Below are positions 27,495 to 35,711 of a DNA stretch of 64,000 bases, in pieces (within the stretch, counting starts at the first letter, position 1; every line of letters begins with the position of its first letter). This DNA comes from Nocardia tengchongensis (lineage in GTDB: Bacteria > Actinomycetota > Actinomycetes > Mycobacteriales > Mycobacteriaceae), in NCBI RefSeq assembly GCF_018362975.1, contig NZ_CP074371.1:6386001-6450000 (forward strand). Direction: 5' to 3'. The notes below the pieces were generated by a model. That model did no database searches, was not told the origin of the DNA, and saw nothing but the letters and a program-made list of their open reading frames with translations. The position numbers and the translations under genes are program-made.

Positions 27495-28883
27495 GTGACC
27501 GACAACCATGATCAGTGGCGGAACCCCCAGGACCCCGCGAGTTCCGGTGCGCCCGGCGCACATTCGCCGCAGGACCCGAACCAGCAGGCCTGGGGACAGC
27601 AGCCGACGACGAATTACGCTGGGCAGCAGCCGATGCCGCCGGACGCGACGATGGTCCACCCCGGCTACAACCCGACCCCGGGGCAACCGGGACAAGCCCC
27701 CGTCCCGCATCAGCCCGGCTACGAGCCGACCGCGGTCTACCCGGGACAGACGCCCGCCCCGAACCACCCCGGCTATGAACCGACCGCGGTCTACCCAGGC
27801 CAGACGCCCGTCCCGAACCACCCTGGGTACGAACCGACCGCGGTCTACCCCGGCCAAACACCCGCCTCGAACTACCCGGGGTACGAGCCGACCGCCGTTT
27901 ACCCAGGCCAGACGCCCGCCCCGAACCACCCCGGCTATGAACCGACCGCGGTCTACCCCGGCCAAACACCCGCCTCGAACTACCCGGGATACGAGCCGAC
28001 CGCGACCTACGCCGGGCAAACACCCGTGCAGGGATTCCCCGGGCAGGACCCCTCGGCGATGTACCCCGGACAGTATCCGGGCCAGCAGGTTCCCCCGAAT
28101 TACCCTGGGCAGCCGCCGATTCCGGGTTACGGGCAGCCGATGCCCGCGCCCGGTGGCGGACCCAATCGCACCTGGCTGATCGTGGCGGCCATCGTCGGCG
28201 TGATCGTGCTGGTCGGCGGCGGGATCGCGGCGTACGCGCTGACCCGCGACTCGTCGGGCGGCACCACCGCCGCACCCACCAGCACCGTGGGCTCGGCCCC
28301 GACCAGCCGCCCGGGCAGCCCGTCGGCGACCGGTCCGTCCAAGCCCGGGGCGCCGAAGCCCGGCGGCAACACCGTGACCGTCCCGGACTACGGGATCAGC
28401 TACGACGTGCCCAACGGCTGGACCATCGCCGACCGGTCCGACACCGAACTGCAGACCGGCGCCGACGGCTCCTTCGTCGGGCACGGCAAGGCCACCGAGG
28501 GCAACGGCTACTGCCCCGGCTCGGCCTACCGGACCCTCGCGTTCGTCACCCGCGCCGAGGGCGGCGATCCGGGCGCGGCCGCCACCAAGGTCGCGCGAAT
28601 CTCGGCGCAGGGCGGCTACTCGGATGCCTCGGGCGGCAAGCCGGGCGCGCCGGCCGCGGTCACCACCAAGAGCGGCATCGCCGGTCAGCAGGTCGAGTCC
28701 GCGGGCACGTGGAAGCCGTCGCTGTCGGGCTGCGCCACGACCTCCTACTCGATCTACACCTTCGCCTTCACCGGCCCCAAGAACGCGCTGCTGGTGCTGG
28801 CCGTCCTCGTCGACCGCGGTACGCCGGGCGAGCTGCCGGCCGACCAGGCCAAGCAGATCATCGCGAGCGTCCGCACCTCCTGA
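27495..28883 (+). CDS. Proline-rich repeat protein with single membrane anchor
   Basis: A 462-residue protein in three parts. Residues 1-215 are Pro/Gln/Tyr/Gly-rich and include seven 18-residue repeats of the PGYEPTAVYPGQTP type. One membrane helix follows (about 225-248, WLIVAAIVGVIVLVGGGIAAYAL). Residues 300-462 form an extracellular domain with PDYGISYDVPNGWTIADRS and two to three cysteines. The repeat half is probably cytoplasmic and unstructured; the outer part resembles the sensor-type domains of mycobacterial anchored proteins. GTG at 27495 is the start. Function is unknown; it does not match a named family I can be sure of. Confidence 0.75.
   Translation: MTDNHDQWRNPQDPASSGAPGAHSPQDPNQQAWGQQPTTNYAGQQPMPPDATMVHPGYNPTPGQPGQAPVPHQPGYEPTAVYPGQTPAPNHPGYEPTAVYPGQTPVPNHPGYEPTAVYPGQTPASNYPGYEPTAVYPGQTPAPNHPGYEPTAVYPGQTPASNYPGYEPTATYAGQTPVQGFPGQDPSAMYPGQYPGQQVPPNYPGQPPIPGYGQPMPAPGGGPNRTWLIVAAIVGVIVLVGGGIAAYALTRDSSGGTTAAPTSTVGSAPTSRPGSPSATGPSKPGAPKPGGNTVTVPDYGISYDVPNGWTIADRSDTELQTGADGSFVGHGKATEGNGYCPGSAYRTLAFVTRAEGGDPGAAATKVARISAQGGYSDASGGKPGAPAAVTTKSGIAGQQVESAGTWKPSLSGCATTSYSIYTFAFTGPKNALLVLAVLVDRGTPGELPADQAKQIIASVRTS
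27660..28037 (+). repeat. Seven tandem 54-bp repeats in the proline-rich gene
   Basis: Seven consecutive 54-base units encode 18-residue repeats. Units 2-6 are most alike, and units 4 and 6 (ending ASNY) and units 2 and 5 (ending APNH) pair off, which suggests recent duplication of a two-unit block. The first and last units are the most diverged. Confidence 0.9.
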
Positions 28884-28909
28884 TCGCGCGGACACCCTAG
28901 GCTGAGCCC

Positions 28910-29050
28910 ATGGCCACCATGGACGACGACGCCATCGCCGACGCGTTCGTCGTCCAGGTGCCGCCGTTCTACGCGAACGCCAAGGGCGAGGTGATCGAGG
29001 AGATCCTCGCCCGCGCGCTCGAAACCCGGAAATCAAGCCCCATAGACTGA
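28910..29050 (+). CDS. Small acidic protein, 46 residues
   Basis: The ATG follows TAGGCT (28898-28903) after six bases, a leaderless pattern. The product, MATMDDDAIADAFVVQVPPF then an EVIEEILARALE helix, has a basic end and no export signal. The stop is four bases before the next ATG, so the two are co-transcribed. Function unknown; the tight linkage suggests a partner of the following gene. Confidence 0.5.
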   Translation: MATMDDDAIADAFVVQVPPFYANAKGEVIEEILARALETRKSSPID

Positions 29051-29054
29051 GGCG

Positions 29055-29402
29055 ATGCCCCTCGTCGAGGTGACCTACAAGCCGGAACTCCCCGAGACCG
29101 TGCTGCGCGAACTGGGTGAATGGCTGCCGCACCTGGTATCGACCGCGGTCGAATGCCCCGAGGAACCCTACGACGGCGACCTGCAACCCGGCGATGTGGA
29201 GATCCGCTTCCGCCCGCTCGGCAAATTCGACCGATCCGGCCTGGACCTGCTCATCGAGATCCGCTCGAAGTACTTCGCGAGCCGTGCAGAGAACCGGCAG
29301 GAGCGCTGTGACCGGCTGCTCGCCGATGTCGAGAAGTTCGTCGAGGGCAGCATCGGCGTCTACCTGACCCTGCCGATCGCGGCCTGGGCGCAATCCGACT
29401 GA
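29055..29402 (+). CDS. Hypothetical protein, possibly tautomerase-superfamily
   Basis: A 115-residue protein beginning MPLVEVTYKPELPE. A proline directly after the start Met, followed by a beta strand, is the hallmark of tautomerase-superfamily enzymes, in which Pro1 is the catalytic base. The mid-region IEIRSKYFASRAENRQERCD is charged and helical. No further diagnostic residues were identified, so the assignment is tentative. It follows the 46-residue ORF by four bases and ends before a regulated tetR operon. Confidence 0.5.
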   Translation: MPLVEVTYKPELPETVLRELGEWLPHLVSTAVECPEEPYDGDLQPGDVEIRFRPLGKFDRSGLDLLIEIRSKYFASRAENRQERCDRLLADVEKFVEGSIGVYLTLPIAAWAQSD

Positions 29403-29431
29403 CCGTTCACCGGGACCCTTTCCATCAGTAT

Positions 29432-29448
29432 TTCAATCACTGATTGAA
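29432..29448. promoter_or_regulatory. Palindromic operator of the tetR-ene reductase-SDR operon
   Basis: TTCAATCA-C-TGATTGAA is a perfect 8-bp inverted repeat around one base, 31 bases before the tetR start. A further half-site, TGATTGA, follows at about 29453, suggesting cooperative binding. It lies where the operon promoter must be. Confidence 0.75.
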
Positions 29449-29479
29449 TTACTGATTGAGACGTGTTTCACTGCTTGGC

Positions 29480-30058
29480 ATGGTCGAGAAAGCACCCGTC
29501 GCGGGAACCCGCGAACGGCTGATCGCCGCCGCGGAGCAGTTGCTGCTCACCGAGCCGTACGACGAGGTGTCCGTGCGTGCGGTCTGCGCGGCCGCCGGGG
29601 CCAATCCGGCGGCGGTCCACTACCACTTCGGCTCGAAAGAAGCGCTGGTCGGCGCGCTCATCGAGGATCGGCTCGGACCGCTGTGGGCCGAAGGGCTGGC
29701 CGGGGCCAGCGGCGGCCGGGACTCGGTGCCCGCGGTGGTGGACACCATCCTCGCGCCGTTCGTCGAACTGGCCGCCGATCCCCTGGGGCGCTTGCACTTA
29801 CGGCTGCTGGCGCGCTTCGTGCTGGGCCGGCACCTGACCACCTGGCAGGGGCCGTGGTTCCAGATGGATTCCTGGGCACCACTACTGCCCGAACTGAAAC
29901 GGAGCCAGGCCGCCCAGCGCTGGATGCTGGCTTTCGACCTGATCATCATGCGATTCGGCGCACCCGAGATCGAAGATCACGGCATGTCCGAATCGGCGCT
30001 CACGGCCCTGCGCACCTTCGTGGTGGCCGGACTCACCGCACCGGGAGAACAACCATGA
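29480..30058 (+). CDS. TetR-family transcriptional regulator
   Basis: A 192-residue regulator. The DNA-binding domain (about 8-55) contains RERLIAAAEQLLLTEPYDEV then SVRAVCAAAGANPAAVHYHF, a typical TetR helix-turn-helix. The C-terminal part includes a WxxxL/FDLIIMRFG segment as in TetR_C-type ligand domains. The ATG at 29480 fits the family. The stop overlaps the next start (ATGA), so it is the first gene of a three-gene operon and probably represses it through the palindrome at 29432-29448. Confidence 0.88.
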   Translation: MVEKAPVAGTRERLIAAAEQLLLTEPYDEVSVRAVCAAAGANPAAVHYHFGSKEALVGALIEDRLGPLWAEGLAGASGGRDSVPAVVDTILAPFVELAADPLGRLHLRLLARFVLGRHLTTWQGPWFQMDSWAPLLPELKRSQAAQRWMLAFDLIIMRFGAPEIEDHGMSESALTALRTFVVAGLTAPGEQP

Positions 30059-31254
30059 ACGACATCTTCGCACCCGCGAAACTCGGCCCGATCACCTTGC
30101 GCAACAGGGTGATCAAGGCCGCCACCTTCGAGGGCCGCACCCCCGAAGCCCTGGTCACCCCCGAACTGATCGAGTTCCACCGCGAGGTCGCCGCGGGCGG
30201 GGTCGGCATGACCACCGTCGCCTACTGCGCGGTCGCGCCGGGCGGGCGCACCGACCGCCACCAGATCTGGATGCGACCCGAAGCGGTGGCGGGACTGCGC
30301 GAACTGACCGACGCGGTGCACGCCGAGGGCGCGGCCGCCAGCGCCCAGATCGGGCACGCCGGGCCGGTCGCCAACGCCGCCTCCAACCGGGTGCCCGCGC
30401 TCGCGCCCAGCCGCATGTTCAGCCCGCTCAGCATGCAGGCCATGAAGGTGCCCACCGACGCCGAGATCCGGGAACTCGTCGCCGCGCACGCGAACGCGGC
30501 GCTGCTCGCCGAGCAGGCCGGATTCGACGCGGTCGAAATCCATTTCGGCCACAACTATCTGGTCAGCTCGTTCCTGAGCCCGCTGCTCAACCGCCGCCGC
30601 GACCGCTGGGGGGGCGCCCTGGTCAACCGGGCGCGGCTGGCCCGCGAAATCGCCTGCGCGGTGCGCGAAGCCGTCGGCGACCGGCTCGCGGTGACCGCCA
30701 AACTGAACATGGAGGACGGCCGCCGCGGCGGACTGACCATCCCCGAGAGCGTGCAGGTGGCCGCCTGGCTGGAGGCCGACGGCGCACTCGACGCCCTCGA
30801 ATTGACCGCGGGCAGTTCACTGCTCAACCCGATGCTGCTGTTCCACGGCGACGCGCCCCGCGCCGACTTCGCGAAAGTCCTGCCCGGCCCGGCGCGGCTG
30901 GGCTTCAAGGTCGTCGGGCGCGCCTTCCTCAAGGAGTACCCGTATCAGGAGGCGTACCTGCTGGAGCGGGCCCGCCAGTTCCGCCGCGAACTGTCCATGC
31001 CGCTGATCCTGCTGGGCGGCATCACCAATCTCGACACCATGAACCTGGCCCGCACCGAGGGCTTCGAATTCGTCGCCATGGGACGGGCGCTGCTGCGCGA
31101 ACCGAACCTGTTGCGGCGCATCCAATCCGATGCGGCCACGCAATCGGCGTGCGTGCACTGCAACAAGTGCATGCCCACCATCTACACCTCCACCCGCTGC
31201 GTGTTCCGGCCGGAGCGGACCATCATCGATCTCGACGGAAGGCAGCGGGCATGA
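30055..31254 (+). CDS. NADH:flavin oxidoreductase of the old-yellow-enzyme family with C-terminal cysteine cluster
   Basis: A 399-residue FMN TIM-barrel enzyme. It starts FAPAKLGPITLRNRVIKAATFEG, with AEQAGFDAVEIHFGHNYLVSSFLSPLLNRRRDRWGG carrying the His/Asn substrate site, and FxVVGRAFL and GFEFVAMGRALL for phosphate binding. The C-terminus has CVHCNKC-x9-C, like the 4Fe-4S cluster of 2,4-dienoyl-CoA reductases, but the second FAD/NAD domain of those enzymes is absent. It probably reduces activated alkenes. It overlaps its neighbours by four bases on both sides, so translation is coupled with tetR and the SDR. Confidence 0.88.
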   Translation: MNDIFAPAKLGPITLRNRVIKAATFEGRTPEALVTPELIEFHREVAAGGVGMTTVAYCAVAPGGRTDRHQIWMRPEAVAGLRELTDAVHAEGAAASAQIGHAGPVANAASNRVPALAPSRMFSPLSMQAMKVPTDAEIRELVAAHANAALLAEQAGFDAVEIHFGHNYLVSSFLSPLLNRRRDRWGGALVNRARLAREIACAVREAVGDRLAVTAKLNMEDGRRGGLTIPESVQVAAWLEADGALDALELTAGSSLLNPMLLFHGDAPRADFAKVLPGPARLGFKVVGRAFLKEYPYQEAYLLERARQFRRELSMPLILLGGITNLDTMNLARTEGFEFVAMGRALLREPNLLRRIQSDAATQSACVHCNKCMPTIYTSTRCVFRPERTIIDLDGRQRA

Positions 31255-31994
31255 GTGGACGGCTCGACGGGCGGGTAGCCCTGATCAGTGGCGGCGCATC
31301 GGGAATGGGCGCGTCGCACGCGCGCGCGTTCGTGGCGGAAGGGGCCTCGGTGCTGATCGGGGACATCTCCGATGAGGCGGGCCAGAAGCTGGCCGCCGAA
31401 CTCGGGGAGGCCGCGGCGTTCATCCACCTGGACGTGACCAGCGTCGAGGACTGGCGGGCCGCGGTGGACGCGGCGGTGGAGCGGTTCGGGAAACTCGATG
31501 TGCTGGTGAACAATGCGGGCATCCTCGACTTCGGACCGCTTGGCGCCTACACCGAGGAGCAGTGGCAGCGGACGCTGTCGATCAACCTCACCGGCCCGTT
31601 CCTGGGTCTGACCGCCGCCCGCGACGCCCTGGTGGCGGCCCGGCCGGCGTCGGTGGTGAACATCTCCTCGGCCGCCGGGATCCAGGGCGTGCCCGGCGCG
31701 CACGCCTACACCGCCTCCAAGTTCGGGGTGCGCGGACTCACCAAGTCCGCGGCGCTGGAACTGGCCCCGCACGGGGTGCGCGTGAATTCCGTTCACCCGG
31801 GCGGGATCCTGACCCCGATGATCGGCGTGCCCGAGGGTTCGACCGCCGATCGCACCGCCAACACCTTGGGCCGGTTGGGCATGGCGGAGGAGGTCACGGC
31901 GGTCGTCGTGTTCCTCGCCAGCCACGAATCCAGCTACTGCAATGCCGCCGAGTTCGTCGTCGACGGCGGCATGACCGCGGGCCGCCCGGTCTGA
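31251..31994 (+). CDS. Short-chain dehydrogenase/reductase
   Basis: A 247-residue classical SDR. The NAD(P) motif is SGGASGMG (about 13-20), an Asp at the end of beta 2 (GDISD) suggests NAD preference, the NNAG motif is present, and the catalytic Ser-Tyr-Lys is in NISSAAG and YTASK. The C-terminus resembles 3-alpha/20-beta-hydroxysteroid dehydrogenases. It is the last gene of the tetR-ene reductase-SDR operon, which together could reduce an enone and oxidise or reduce the neighbouring hydroxyl, for example in steroid or terpenoid metabolism; this substrate idea is inference. Confidence 0.9.
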   Translation: MSGRLDGRVALISGGASGMGASHARAFVAEGASVLIGDISDEAGQKLAAELGEAAAFIHLDVTSVEDWRAAVDAAVERFGKLDVLVNNAGILDFGPLGAYTEEQWQRTLSINLTGPFLGLTAARDALVAARPASVVNISSAAGIQGVPGAHAYTASKFGVRGLTKSAALELAPHGVRVNSVHPGGILTPMIGVPEGSTADRTANTLGRLGMAEEVTAVVVFLASHESSYCNAAEFVVDGGMTAGRPV

Positions 31995-31995
31995 C

Positions 31996-33207
31996 CTACT
32001 GCTTGTAGGTCGCCAGGAAACGTCCGATGCGCTCGATGATCGCTTCGAGCTCATCGGCGTGCGGCAGCGTCACGATCCGGAAGTGGTCGGGGCGCGGCCA
32101 GTTGAAGCCGGTGCCCTGCACGATGTGGATCTTCTCGCGTAGCAGCAGGTCCAGGACGAACTGTTCGTCGTCGTGGATCGGGTACATGTCCAGGTCGATG
32201 CGCGGGAAGGCGTACAGCGCGCCCTTGGGTTTCACGCACGAGATGCCCGGGATCGCGTTGAGCGCCTCCCACGCGCGGTCGCGCTGTTCGCGCAGGCGGC
32301 CGCCGGGCAGGGTCAGGTCGTAGATGCTCTGGTGCCCGCCGAGGGCGGCCTGGATCGCCTGCTGGGCGGGGACATTCGCGCACAGGCGCAGCCCGGCCAG
32401 CATGGTCAGGCCCTCCAGGTAGTTCTCGGCGTGCTCGATCGGGCCCGAGACCACGAGCCAGCCGCCGCGGAAACCGGCCGCACGGTAGGACTTCGAGAGC
32501 CCGGAGAAGGTCAGGCACAGCACATCCGGGGCCAGGGCGGCGGTGGCGGTGTGGACCATGTCGTCGTAGAGGATCTTGTCGTAGATCTCGTCGGAGAACA
32601 CCACCAGGTTGTGGCGGCGCGCGATCTCCAGCATCTGGCGCACCACTTCGGGCGAGTACACCGCGCCGGTCGGGTTGTTCGGGTTGATGATGACCAGCGC
32701 GCGGGTGCGGTCGGTGATCTTGGACTCGATATCGGCCAGATCCGGCATCCAGTCCGCTTGCTCGTCACAGATGTAGTGCACCGGGCGGCCGCCGTTGAGC
32801 GCGGTGGCCGCGGTCCAGAGCGGGAAATCCGGTGCGGGGACCAGGACTTCGTCACCGGTCTCGAGCAGCGCGGTCATCGCCATCATGATCAGCTCGGAGA
32901 CGCCGTTGCCGAGGAAGACCTGCTCGACGTCGATCTCGGACAGACCCAGGGTCTGGTAGTACTGCACGACCGCGCGGCGCGCGGACAACAGGCCCTTGGA
33001 CGAGGAGTAGCCGCTGGACTGCGGCAGATTGCGCACCATGTCCTGCAGGAGCTCGGCGGGCGCCTCGAAGCCGAAGGTCAGCGGGTTGCCGGTATTGAGC
33101 TTCACGACGTGATGCCCCTCGGACTCGAGCCGTGCGGCATGCTCGGCGACCGGCCCGCGGATCTCGTAGGACACGCCCGCCAGCTTGCTCGACTGCTTCA
33201 CCTGCAT
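31996..33207 (-). CDS. Class I pyridoxal-phosphate aminotransferase (AlaA/AspB type)
   Basis: A 403-residue fold-type I aminotransferase. The cofactor lysine lies in FSGLSKSYRAAGFRGGW, the PLP-contacting Asn in IINPNNPTGAVYS, Asp-Tyr in VFSDEIYDKILYDD, and the carboxylate-binding Arg in DHFRIVTLP. It resembles alanine-2-oxoglutarate aminotransferases of the AlaA group. ATG at 33207 has AAGGGG six bases upstream. It converges on the SDR gene with one base between stops, and diverges from an HxlR regulator across two operator-like sites, so it may be that regulator's target. Confidence 0.92.
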   Translation of the reverse strand: MQVKQSSKLAGVSYEIRGPVAEHAARLESEGHHVVKLNTGNPLTFGFEAPAELLQDMVRNLPQSSGYSSSKGLLSARRAVVQYYQTLGLSEIDVEQVFLGNGVSELIMMAMTALLETGDEVLVPAPDFPLWTAATALNGGRPVHYICDEQADWMPDLADIESKITDRTRALVIINPNNPTGAVYSPEVVRQMLEIARRHNLVVFSDEIYDKILYDDMVHTATAALAPDVLCLTFSGLSKSYRAAGFRGGWLVVSGPIEHAENYLEGLTMLAGLRLCANVPAQQAIQAALGGHQSIYDLTLPGGRLREQRDRAWEALNAIPGISCVKPKGALYAFPRIDLDMYPIHDDEQFVLDLLLREKIHIVQGTGFNWPRPDHFRIVTLPHADELEAIIERIGRFLATYKQ

Positions 33208-33243
33208 GAACGACCCCTTCTCGGTGTGGTTGCCGCACACTCT

Positions 33244-33281
33244 ACTTGGAAATTCCAAGTTTGCACTTTGTTTTTCCAAGT
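33244..33281. promoter_or_regulatory. Two operator sites between the aminotransferase and HxlR genes
   Basis: Site 1 (33244-33260) is a perfect palindrome, ACTTGGAA-A-TTCCAAGT. Site 2 (33265-33281) has the same right half, TTCCAAGT, and a degenerate left half, ACTTTGTT. They start 21 bases apart, two helical turns, so a dimeric HxlR protein could bind both on one face. Site 2 precedes a TACAGT -10 box at 33289. Confidence 0.75.
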
Positions 33282-33300
33282 TGTTGGTTACAGTGGGATC

Positions 33301-33924
33301 GTGCCACGCCGAAGCTACGACCACTACTGCACCGTGAGCCGCGCCCTCGACATCGTCGGCGACCGGTGGAGCCTGCTGGTGGTCCGCGAATTGTGTTCGG
33401 GCCCGCGCCGCTACAGCGACCTGTTCGCCGACCTGCCCGGCATCAGCACCGACGTGCTCGCCGCGCGACTCAAGGACCTCGAGCGTGACGGGATTCTCAT
33501 CAAACGCCGCCCACCCGCCGCAGCGCCCGGTCGCACCGGAGCCCGCGCCGGCACCGCCCTCTACGAACTCACCGACGCCGGCGCGGCCCTGCGCCCGGTC
33601 CTCGACACCCTCTCCGCCTGGGGCACCACCCAGCTCGGCGAGCAGCGCGCCACCGACGCCGTGCGCGCCCACTGGTTCGCACTGCCCCTCGGCCGCGCCG
33701 TCGCCGAAATCGTCCACACCGGCACCGTGACCGTCCGCATCGGCGACACCGCCTTCCACTACGTCATCACCGACACCGGCCTCACCCACCACGACGGCCC
33801 CGCCGACGCACCCGACCTCGACCTGCGCCTCGACCTGGCCGCCGCGAGCGAGATCGCCACGGGGGCACGCACACTCGCCGAGACACTCTCCGAATCCGCC
33901 GACTCCACACACCCGGCGGGATGA
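33301..33924 (+). CDS. HxlR-family transcriptional regulator with C-terminal sterol-carrier-like domain
   Basis: A 207-residue regulator. Residues 1-105 form a winged-helix HxlR domain: YCTVSRALDIVGDRWSLLVV, RYSDLFADLPGISTDVLAARLKDLE and LYELTDAG. The remainder, with WFALPLGRAVAEIVHTGTVTVRI and DLRLDLAAASEIATG, resembles the SCP2-like domain often attached in actinobacteria. GTG at 33301 lies six bases after TACAGT (33289-33294), so the message is leaderless. Autoregulation through the sites upstream is likely, with the divergent aminotransferase as probable target. Effector unknown. Confidence 0.85.
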   Translation: MPRRSYDHYCTVSRALDIVGDRWSLLVVRELCSGPRRYSDLFADLPGISTDVLAARLKDLERDGILIKRRPPAAAPGRTGARAGTALYELTDAGAALRPVLDTLSAWGTTQLGEQRATDAVRAHWFALPLGRAVAEIVHTGTVTVRIGDTAFHYVITDTGLTHHDGPADAPDLDLRLDLAAASEIATGARTLAETLSESADSTHPAG

Positions 33925-34035
33925 ACCCGGACCCGGTGCCCAGCGCGGCCGACCGGTCCGCGCGGCACGGACGGGGAGTCGGCGGGCGTCGGTAGCATCG
34001 GCTGGGTTGCGCCCGCACCGACCGAGGAGGACCCC

Positions 34036-34722
34036 GTGACCAGTGATAACGCCGGCGGCACCATCACGATGATCGGATCCGGCAGCGCCGGGGCCACACC
34101 GGACATCATGCGGGTATCCATCTCCGTGGAGACCCGCGCCGACACCGTGGCCATCGCCTACGCGCGGGCCGGGGAACGCGCGGACGCGGTCATCGCGGCC
34201 CTGCGCGGGGATGGTGTGCAGGGGCGCGACATCAGCACCAGCGGGCTCAGCGTGCGCGCGGAAACCGTTTGGACGGACGGGAATCGGGAGAAGCTGGTCG
34301 GGTACACGGCCGGGACCTCGCTGACCGTGACGCTGCGCGACGTCGCGGGGCCCGATGGAGAAGCCAAGGGGGGCAACGACGGCGGGCCCGCGGCGACCAT
34401 CGCGCACGCGGTCGCGGCCGGAGGCGACGACGTGCGGCTGGGCGGGCTCACCCTGACCGTGGCCGACGAGGAATCGCTGATGATCCGCGCCCGCGACGCA
34501 GCCTGGGACCACGCGGTCAGCAAAGCCGAACAGTACGTCTCACGCGCGGGCCGCAAGCTCGGGCCCGTACTGGAGATCACAGAGAACATCTCCGGACCCA
34601 CCCCGGCGCCGCGCATCGCCTTCGCCGCTGACATGAAGGCCGCCGCACCCCGCGCGGTACCCGTGGAACTCGGCGAGAGCGAGATGACCGCGAGCATCCG
34701 CGTCACCTGGCAACTGGGCTAG
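34036..34722 (+). CDS. SIMPL-domain (DUF541) protein
   Basis: A 228-residue protein with the DUF541/SIMPL pattern: GSGSAGATPDIMRVSISVET at the start, YARAGERADAVIAALRGDGV, the ISTSGLSVR strand, and KAEQYVSRAGRKLGPVLEI near the end. Homologues include periplasmic and immune-signalling-related proteins of unknown biochemical role. No signal peptide is visible here, so it may be cytoplasmic. The GTG at 34036 has GAGGAGG six bases upstream, a strong site. It converges on a frameshifted unknown gene. Confidence 0.82.
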   Translation: MTSDNAGGTITMIGSGSAGATPDIMRVSISVETRADTVAIAYARAGERADAVIAALRGDGVQGRDISTSGLSVRAETVWTDGNREKLVGYTAGTSLTVTLRDVAGPDGEAKGGNDGGPAATIAHAVAAGGDDVRLGGLTLTVADEESLMIRARDAAWDHAVSKAEQYVSRAGRKLGPVLEITENISGPTPAPRIAFAADMKAAAPRAVPVELGESEMTASIRVTWQLG

Positions 34723-34738
34723 CAACGACACTCGGCGC

Positions 34739-35547
34739 TCAGTGCTGGACCTGGGCCAGCAGCGCGGTCGCGTGGATCAGGGTCAGCTGAATACGGAATC
34801 GGCCGGCGTCCGCGCGGGTTCGGTGCGGGTAGGGGTCCGCGGCGGTCAGGGCACGCAGGTCGTGCAGCAGGCGGGTGCCCTCGGCGATGGTGAGGCGGCC
34901 GGTGTCGACCAGGTGGCGGACATTGCGGGTGCCATCGAGGTCGCCGGTGCCGGTGGCGTAGGCGGTCACCTGCAGCAAGGCCGCGCGCAGACGCTTCTCG
35001 CAGGCCGGAAAGCGGCCCCGGCCATAGTGTTTGACGGCGGCGCGGAGATGGTCGAGGGCGGTCTGCTGGCCGCGCACCTCCAGTTCGGTCTCGAGCAGGG
35101 CGACCCGGTCGGCGAAACGGACCGGCAGGGTCGCGGTGGGTTTGAGGCGGCAGCGCACCGTTCCGTCCAGCCCCTCCCCCGGACCCGATCAACTTTCACG
35201 CGATAGCCGTCGGCCAGCAGCGCCTCCCGCAGCCGCGGCATCCACGCCGGAAGCAGCTTGCGCTGCAACGACTCCCCCTGCAGGAACCGCGCCACCGTCA
35301 CCTCGACCAGATCCAGCAGCGCCCGATCCGCCTCCGCGTTCCCACCCAGCGCCGCCATCCGCGCCCCGTACACCGGACCCACCAACCGGCCCCAATAGCT
35401 GTCCGCGTTCACCCACAGTTCGACCTGATACTCGGGCCGCTTGAGATCCACCCCCAGCAGCAGCGCCTCGAGCGAGTGGAACTTCGACTGATCGGCGTAG
35501 ATCAGCTCCAGGACCGACGCCAGCGTCGGGTCCGACAACGTACTCAT
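34739..35547 (-). pseudogene. Unknown protein, split by a frameshift in a homopolymer
   Basis: The first part (MSTLSDPTLASVLELIYADQ to LLADGYRVKVDRVRG) and the second (LDGTVRCRLKPTATLPVRFA to HATALLAQVQH) are in different frames. Both show native codon bias, and they join cleanly if one G is added to the G run (plus-strand C run 35171-35180). Restored length is about 269 residues. The protein is helical and cytoplasmic-looking, with no motif I recognise. The change is in a homopolymer, so sequencing error is a serious alternative to mutation. The C-terminus converges on the SIMPL gene with 16 bases between. Confidence 0.65.
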
Positions 35548-35647
35548 GGGCCACATCTTGGCGCACACGCCGAATCCCGTACCCGCCAGCCCATCCGGCC
35601 GACGGGCCACGCCGATTCCGCGCCGCGGTTGTGCCACAACAAGATCA

Positions 35648-35696
35648 GGGAGCCGTCGGCGCGGGAATCCGACGACATCCCGCGCGAACGGCTCCC
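35648..35696 (-). terminator. Terminator of the APC permease-methyltransferase operon
   Basis: Two stacked stems, GGGAGCCGT/ACGGCTCCC (35648-35656 with 35688-35696) and CGCGGGA/TCCCGCG (35660-35666 with 35678-35684), are separated by a 3x3 internal loop. It begins 15 bases past the methyltransferase stop, and the minus strand then continues CTGATCTTGTTGTGG. Confidence 0.75.
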
Positions 35697-35711
35697 CGAT
35701 CAAGAAGCCCG

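Noticed and set aside
27660-28037. Tandem repeats as a possible CRISPR array
   Set aside because: Units are contiguous, in frame with a Pro-rich protein and without unique spacers; no cas gene is near.
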